Of a stretch of DNA of 14,104 nt, positions 13,379 to 14,104 are shown piece after piece (position 1 is the first letter of the stretch; each line of letters opens with the position of its first letter). Under the pieces are notes generated by a model. It ran no database searches and had not been told where the DNA came from. It saw only the letters and a program-made list of their open reading frames with translations. The stretch covers positions 1 to 14,104 of the forward strand of contig JBBSMN010000063.1 of the NCBI GenBank assembly GCA_038233135.1, written 5' to 3'. This stretch comes from JACCVL01 sp038233135 (GTDB lineage Bacteria; Actinomycetota; Actinomycetes; Propionibacteriales; Nocardioidaceae). The translations under genes were made by a program, and so were the position numbers.

Positions 13379-14104
13379 GCAGCCCGGCGCAGGATCCCAC
13401 CGGACCGCTGGCCGCCGGCTCGGGCGACGGCGCCAACAAGCCGGACGAGCCGGCCGAAACGCCCGAGCACCGCGCCGAGCATCTGCGCGCCGCCGAAGGC
13501 GCGGTGCTGCGCGCCGACGCGGTGATCGCGGGCTACGTCCCAGGCGTCAACATCCTCAACAGCGCCGACCTGTACTGCCAGCAAGGCGAGCTGGTCGGCA
13601 TCATCGGCCCCAACGGCGCGGGCAAGTCGACGCTGCTGAAGGCCCTGTTCGGGCTGGTGCGCATCAGCGAGGGCACCGTCACGCTACGAGGCGACGAGGT
13701 CACCAACCAGCGCGCCGACGTCCTCGTCCGCAAGGGGATCGGCTTCGTCCCGCAGTCCGACAACGTCTTCGCCGCGCTCACCATCGCCGAGAACCTGGAG
13801 ATGGGCGTCTACCAGGCCCCCAAACGCTTCGCGGAGCGTTTCGACTTCGTCACCGACCTGTTCCCCAGGCTGGCCGAACGACGCGCCCAGCGGGCCGGAT
13901 CACTGTCGGGGGGTGAGCGACAAATGCTGGCGATGGGCCGAGCGCTGATGATGGAGCCGAGCGTCCTGCTGCTCGACGAGCCGTCGGCCGGGCTGTCCCC
14001 GTCCATGCAGGACGAGGTCTTCCTGCAGACCCGCAAGATCAACAAGGCGGGTGTGTCGGTCGTGATGGTGGAGCAGAACGCCCGCCGCTGCCTGCAGATC
14101 TGCG
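13375..14104 (+). CDS. livF: LivF-type ABC transporter ATPase (3' end beyond window)
   Basis: Second ATPase subunit of the importer; 243 codons are visible. The start is GTG in a GTGA overlap with the livG stop, preceded by AAGGAG at about 6 nt. An acidic Pro/Ala-rich N-terminal extension of about 43 residues precedes the ATPase domain (VLRADAVIAGYVPGVNIL). Motifs are Walker A GPNGAGKST (78-86), Q-loop FVPQSDNVF, LivF-type LTIAENLEMG, signature LSGGERQMLAMGRAL and Walker B VLLLDEPSAGLSP. At the H-loop the sequence reads VEQNARR, with Gln in place of His as is usual for LivF. Only a short C-terminal stretch should be missing. It would form a heterodimer with LivG under the LivH/LivM channel. 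Confidence 0.94.
   Translation, partial: MSSPAQDPTGPLAAGSGDGANKPDEPAETPEHRAEHLRAAEGAVLRADAVIAGYVPGVNILNSADLYCQQGELVGIIGPNGAGKSTLLKALFGLVRISEGTVTLRGDEVTNQRADVLVRKGIGFVPQSDNVFAALTIAENLEMGVYQAPKRFAERFDFVTDLFPRLAERRAQRAGSLSGGERQMLAMGRALMMEPSVLLLDEPSAGLSPSMQDEVFLQTRKINKAGVSVVMVEQNARRCLQIC

Noticed and set aside
1..14104. CRISPR arrays, tRNA genes, insertion sequences, phage or defence genes
   Set aside because: I looked for spaced repeats, tRNA-like segments and transposase or integrase motifs and saw none; only two short two-copy tandem repeats were found.

Overview
The window is very GC-rich and its genes use G/C at most third codon positions, which produces long open antisense frames. Gene content and order (rpsA, a SAM methyltransferase, polA, a hotdog thioesterase, a liv-type ABC transporter operon) match the rpsA-polA-liv neighbourhood of Actinomycetota, so I read this as a chromosomal piece of a high-GC actinobacterium. 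Genus cannot be fixed from sequence alone. No tRNA, rRNA, CRISPR array, insertion sequence or phage gene was found.

Layout. (1) 1-770, minus: the N-terminal part of ribosomal protein S1 (rpsA, running off the left edge), with a near-consensus promoter at 924-953 and a leader of roughly 150 nt. (2) 992-1783, plus: a class I SAM-dependent methyltransferase, probably leaderless. (3) 1780-5768, minus: a large secreted M36 (fungalysin-type) zinc metallopeptidase gene with two lesions. One is an in-frame amber codon five codons after the third zinc-ligand glutamate. The other is an apparent one-base loss in a C6 run within the signal-peptide codons. Restoring both gives a protein of about 1329 residues, so it is annotated as a recent pseudogene, with sequencing error as the alternative. 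(4) 5964-8699, minus: DNA polymerase I (polA), followed by a strong hairpin terminator. (5) 8791-9951, plus: a PaaI-type hotdog thioesterase and a DUF554 membrane protein, tightly spaced and probably co-transcribed from a region divergent to polA. (6) 10062-14104, plus: a four-gene branched-chain-amino-acid-type ABC importer operon, livH-livM-livG-livF. The livM/livG and livG/livF junctions overlap, and livF runs off the right edge. No substrate-binding protein lies in the window.

How the parts relate. rpsA and polA are housekeeping functions (translation, DNA repair and Okazaki-fragment processing). The liv genes form one transport machine: two membrane permeases and two ATPases. LivH carries an unusual N-terminal signal sequence and extracytoplasmic beta-domain, and both ATPases have low-complexity N-terminal extensions. 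The M36 gene looks like an accessory insertion between otherwise conserved genes. I found no clear novel multi-gene system. The points most worth checking are the doubly broken M36 gene, the LivH fusion, and a divergent polA/thioesterase promoter in which both -10 hexamers share one CTAG core.
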